Under the pieces are notes generated by a model, which worked only from the letters and a program-made list of their open reading frames with translations, ran no database searches and was not told where the DNA came from. A DNA stretch of 34,505 nucleotides, from contig CALCEJ010000014.1 of assembly GCA_937900465.1 (NCBI GenBank), positions 1 through 34,505 of the forward strand, read 5' to 3'. The position numbers and the translations under genes were made by a program. This document shows positions 32,410 to 34,505 of the stretch, piece by piece; the stretch's first letter is position 1; the number at the start of each line of letters is the position of its first letter. The stretch comes from an uncultured Bacteroidales bacterium. Lineage in GTDB: Bacteria; Bacteroidota; Bacteroidia; Bacteroidales; UBA932.

Positions 32410-34505
32410 TTATTTTGCTTTAAAAAAATTTAAATTATTTTTATTTTTAAAAAAAATTAATTTATATATTAAAATGTTGCCAAAAAAAGAAAATATATTT
32501 TTTTATCCAATTAATATAATTCTTCTCTTCATTTTAATTAATTTATCATTTGCAAATGTAATCATAACAGCCCCAGGTCAAAATAAATTTTCATGTGAAA
32601 ACGATATTTTATATATATCACTCGACGTGAATTTTTCCGAAAAACCAGAAAAAGATTATTACCCTTTTATATTAACATTAGATTCTCCAGAAGAATTACA
32701 ATTAAAATGTATGTTAGAATATCTGAGTAATAAAATATATTGTCTCCATTCATTTTCTAATGAGGATGATTATATAGAAGAAGGCGAATTATTAAAATTC
32801 CCCATTAATTTCCCGGAAATCGAAGGAATAAAATGGGATTATGATACTTTTTTAAACCAAGTATTTAGACGAGTACATAAAGCCAAATTCGACTGTGGAA
32901 AAAAAGATAATAAAAAAAAAAAAGATAATAATAGCTTTAGAAAATATGATATCGAAGGACAAATAATTAAAATAGATAATGGATTATGTCAACCAGCTAA
33001 TATTAATTTAAATAATTATCATAAATATAATTTCGATTTAACTGTCTCATTCAATGGAGGAGATGTTATAGATAATTTAGATAAAGATATTTATTTATTA
33101 CAAGATATATGGATGCCGTTATATAGCGAAGAAGAAGATTTCGAAGATATGTCTGCCCCATATGCCTTTTGTAGTTCGGGAGAAAAAATTAATAAAGAAA
33201 CGAAATCAAGTTATAAATTAAATTGTTATATACCTATAGAAATTGATACGATATTTAATGATGTTATTTCTATAGAATCGTTTTTTGATAAAGTATATAT
33301 AAAACAAGGTGATAAAGTTGACATAATAAGTCTTAATTTAAAAACAAAAAATGATAATTCAAAGAATGATGATGATGAAGAAGATAAATCATTAGAAAAA
33401 GAAATAATATGCCCTACTCTACCTTTATTTACAATAGATGATAAAAATGCAATAATGATGGGAGATTATAACGAGAGCAATTCATATACATTTTATATGA
33501 TGGGTACTTTAACTAATGGATATTATACTTTTAAAAATGGTACAAGAGTTGAACTTAGTAAAACATATAAAGATATTAAATTTAATTTAATTGTCAAAGA
33601 TAATTATATAGATTCAGAAGAAAATTATGCAACTATCGAATGCATATTACCAGAAGGGACCTATTATGATGAGGAGGACGAAGCCATAATTAAATGCACA
33701 GGAAAAAAAACTAATAAAAATAATGTTGATATAGAATTAAATTGGGGTTTGAAAGATAATAATAATTTCCAAAAAATAATAATAAAATGGCCTAAAACAC
33801 ACGATGCTAAAAGAAAAAATTTATACGGATATGATTTAAATGGTGTATCTATAAAGCAATCAGATTATGTTTGTCGTGAAAATAATTTCGATTTTTATGT
33901 ATATATTTATGATTTAGGACGTGAACCAAAAATAAATTTTGACCTCCCACTCCAAATTCCTAAAAATATGGCGGCAAATTGTAAACTGTTCGATCAAACT
34001 ACATTAAAATGTTCATTGAATTTAAAACATAAAAAATTTTCAAAAGGTTCTAAGGTGATGCTTCCAGAAAAAGGTATTATTTATGTAATAGAAACAAAAG
34101 ATGGAAATAGAGTTAATTTCCAATTGAGTAATTTTAACCAAATAAATAATGAACATGATCTCTATGTACAAATGAAAGAAACTTGCGGAGATTATTTACT
34201 CGTTGGGACCTTTAAAGATATGGGTATGTCACATAAGGCAAGTGTAGTTACTTATATTATATTCCTTGTTATTGTATTTGCTTTAGCTTTAGGATTATCG
34301 GTATATATTTGCTATAAATGCAAATTAAATTATGATAGAGGAACTAGATTGACTTTATTGGAAGAAAGCAAAAATTCCAATTTTGGAAATGCTAAAAAAT
34401 AAAATATTTTATTAAGTTAAATAAAATAATAAATAATACTTTGAACTTGATTATTTATTTATTTGTTTACTTATTATAATTTCTTAAATTAAATGAATTA
34501 TTAAA
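32410..34505. other. A+T-rich foreign segment of eukaryotic character
   Basis: From about 32410 to the window end the sequence is roughly four-fifths A+T, with poly-A and poly-T runs, in contrast to the roughly balanced composition before it. The change is abrupt, inside fusA. It contains one long ORF (32474-34402), a 64-nt A/T-rich leader and about 100 nt of A/T-rich 3' flank with two AATAAA-like sequences (34420-34425, 34428-34433), which mean little in such composition. No bacterial gene or promoter signal is present. Composition and protein type suggest an anaerobic gut fungus (Neocallimastigomycota) or another very A+T-rich eukaryote. The standard code applies, because Gln is encoded by CAA and the frame ends at TAA. 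Confidence 0.85.
32474..34402 (+). CDS. Eukaryotic-like type I membrane protein with four-fold Cys-containing ectodomain
   Basis: 642 residues, no intron apparent. A signal peptide (about 1-28, FFYPINIILLFILINLSFAN) leads to a ~560-residue ectodomain, one transmembrane helix (about 590-613, VVTYIIFLVIVFALALGLSV) and a short basic tail (YKCKLNYDRGTR, then ending GNAKK). The ectodomain seems to hold four related modules, each with a Cys pair 10-19 residues apart: Cys79/90, 233/251, 390/408 and 503/513. N-glycosylation sequons occur (NFS at 53, NNS at 152, NES at 333, NGT at 355). Low-complexity Lys/Asn/Asp linkers lie near 143-153 and 293-308. The ATG at 32474 is preceded by A at -3. I do not recognise the family and give no function; surface receptor or adhesion roles are only guesses. 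Confidence 0.8.
   Translation: MLPKKENIFFYPINIILLFILINLSFANVIITAPGQNKFSCENDILYISLDVNFSEKPEKDYYPFILTLDSPEELQLKCMLEYLSNKIYCLHSFSNEDDYIEEGELLKFPINFPEIEGIKWDYDTFLNQVFRRVHKAKFDCGKKDNKKKKDNNSFRKYDIEGQIIKIDNGLCQPANINLNNYHKYNFDLTVSFNGGDVIDNLDKDIYLLQDIWMPLYSEEEDFEDMSAPYAFCSSGEKINKETKSSYKLNCYIPIEIDTIFNDVISIESFFDKVYIKQGDKVDIISLNLKTKNDNSKNDDDEEDKSLEKEIICPTLPLFTIDDKNAIMMGDYNESNSYTFYMMGTLTNGYYTFKNGTRVELSKTYKDIKFNLIVKDNYIDSEENYATIECILPEGTYYDEEDEAIIKCTGKKTNKNNVDIELNWGLKDNNNFQKIIIKWPKTHDAKRKNLYGYDLNGVSIKQSDYVCRENNFDFYVYIYDLGREPKINFDLPLQIPKNMAANCKLFDQTTLKCSLNLKHKKFSKGSKVMLPEKGIIYVIETKDGNRVNFQLSNFNQINNEHDLYVQMKETCGDYLLVGTFKDMGMSHKASVVTYIIFLVIVFALALGLSVYICYKCKLNYDRGTRLTLLEESKNSNFGNAKK

Noticed and set aside
32474..34402. 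Origin from a ciliate with reassigned stop codons
   Set aside because: The 642-codon frame uses CAA for Gln and TGG for Trp, has no in-frame TAA, TAG or TGA, and ends at TAA, so the standard code is enough. A ciliate with the standard code cannot be ruled out from this alone.
32410..34505. Horizontal gene transfer from a eukaryote into the bacterium as explanation of the A+T-rich end
   Set aside because: The break is inside essential fusA, there is no adaptation of composition, no integration signature and no bacterial sequence on the far side; an assembly or cloning chimera is simpler. It is not formally excluded.

Overview
The window is two unrelated pieces of DNA joined end to end. Positions 1 to about 32,409 are ordinary chromosomal DNA of a Bacteroidales bacterium. 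This rests on a SusC/SusD pair, many short-signal lipoproteins, BACON and T9SS-type C-terminal domains, an S46 (DPP7-type) peptidase, the frdA-frdB order, and TAnnTTTG-like promoter boxes. From about 32,410 to 34,505 the base composition drops abruptly to roughly four-fifths A+T. A single intronless ORF there encodes a eukaryotic-looking type I membrane protein, in the style of an anaerobic gut fungus or another very A+T-rich protist. The switch happens inside a bacterial elongation factor G gene, of which only the last 44 codons remain. The simplest reading is a chimeric assembly or clone from a gut or rumen community, or bacterial DNA in a eukaryotic assembly; a natural insertion is less likely but not excluded.

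Layout of the bacterial part. (1) 1-2074: the 3' end of a fumarate reductase operon (frdA partial, frdB) and its terminator. (2) 2271-9511: a SusC/SusD outer-membrane uptake operon with two extra surface lipoproteins, closed by a strong terminator. (3) 9561-15384: a surface/secretion cluster with a BACON-FISUMP lipoprotein, a small exported protein of unknown function, a subtilisin-family protease ending in a type IX secretion sorting domain, and a PorV/PorQ-like barrel. A duplicated hairpin element separates it from convergent hflX. (4) 15519-19651: housekeeping genes hflX (-), ybeY and mnmG (+), and ruvA (-). A near-perfect parS (ParB-binding) palindrome lies inside mnmG, which suggests this segment lies in the origin-proximal domain. 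(5) 19708-29064: a long, tightly overlapping same-strand run: sufS, sufE, a SufT/MIP18-like gene, folK, glyS, an HTH membrane lipoprotein with a collapsed TPR region, a GT4 glycosyltransferase, a YfhO-type membrane protein and rnhB. (6) 29061-32409 on the minus strand: mrp/apbC, an S46 dipeptidyl-peptidase and the fusA remnant.

Functionally, the SusCD operon carries no glycoside hydrolase, while secreted proteolysis genes (S8 protease, DPP7-like S46) lie nearby. A peptide-scavenging, fumarate-respiring lifestyle fits but is inferred. No CRISPR array, tRNA, rRNA, insertion sequence, phage or defence system was seen. The unusual items are the chimeric junction and four-module eukaryotic ectodomain, the parS site in mnmG, the duplicated terminator/inverted-repeat element, and the shortened HTH sensor.
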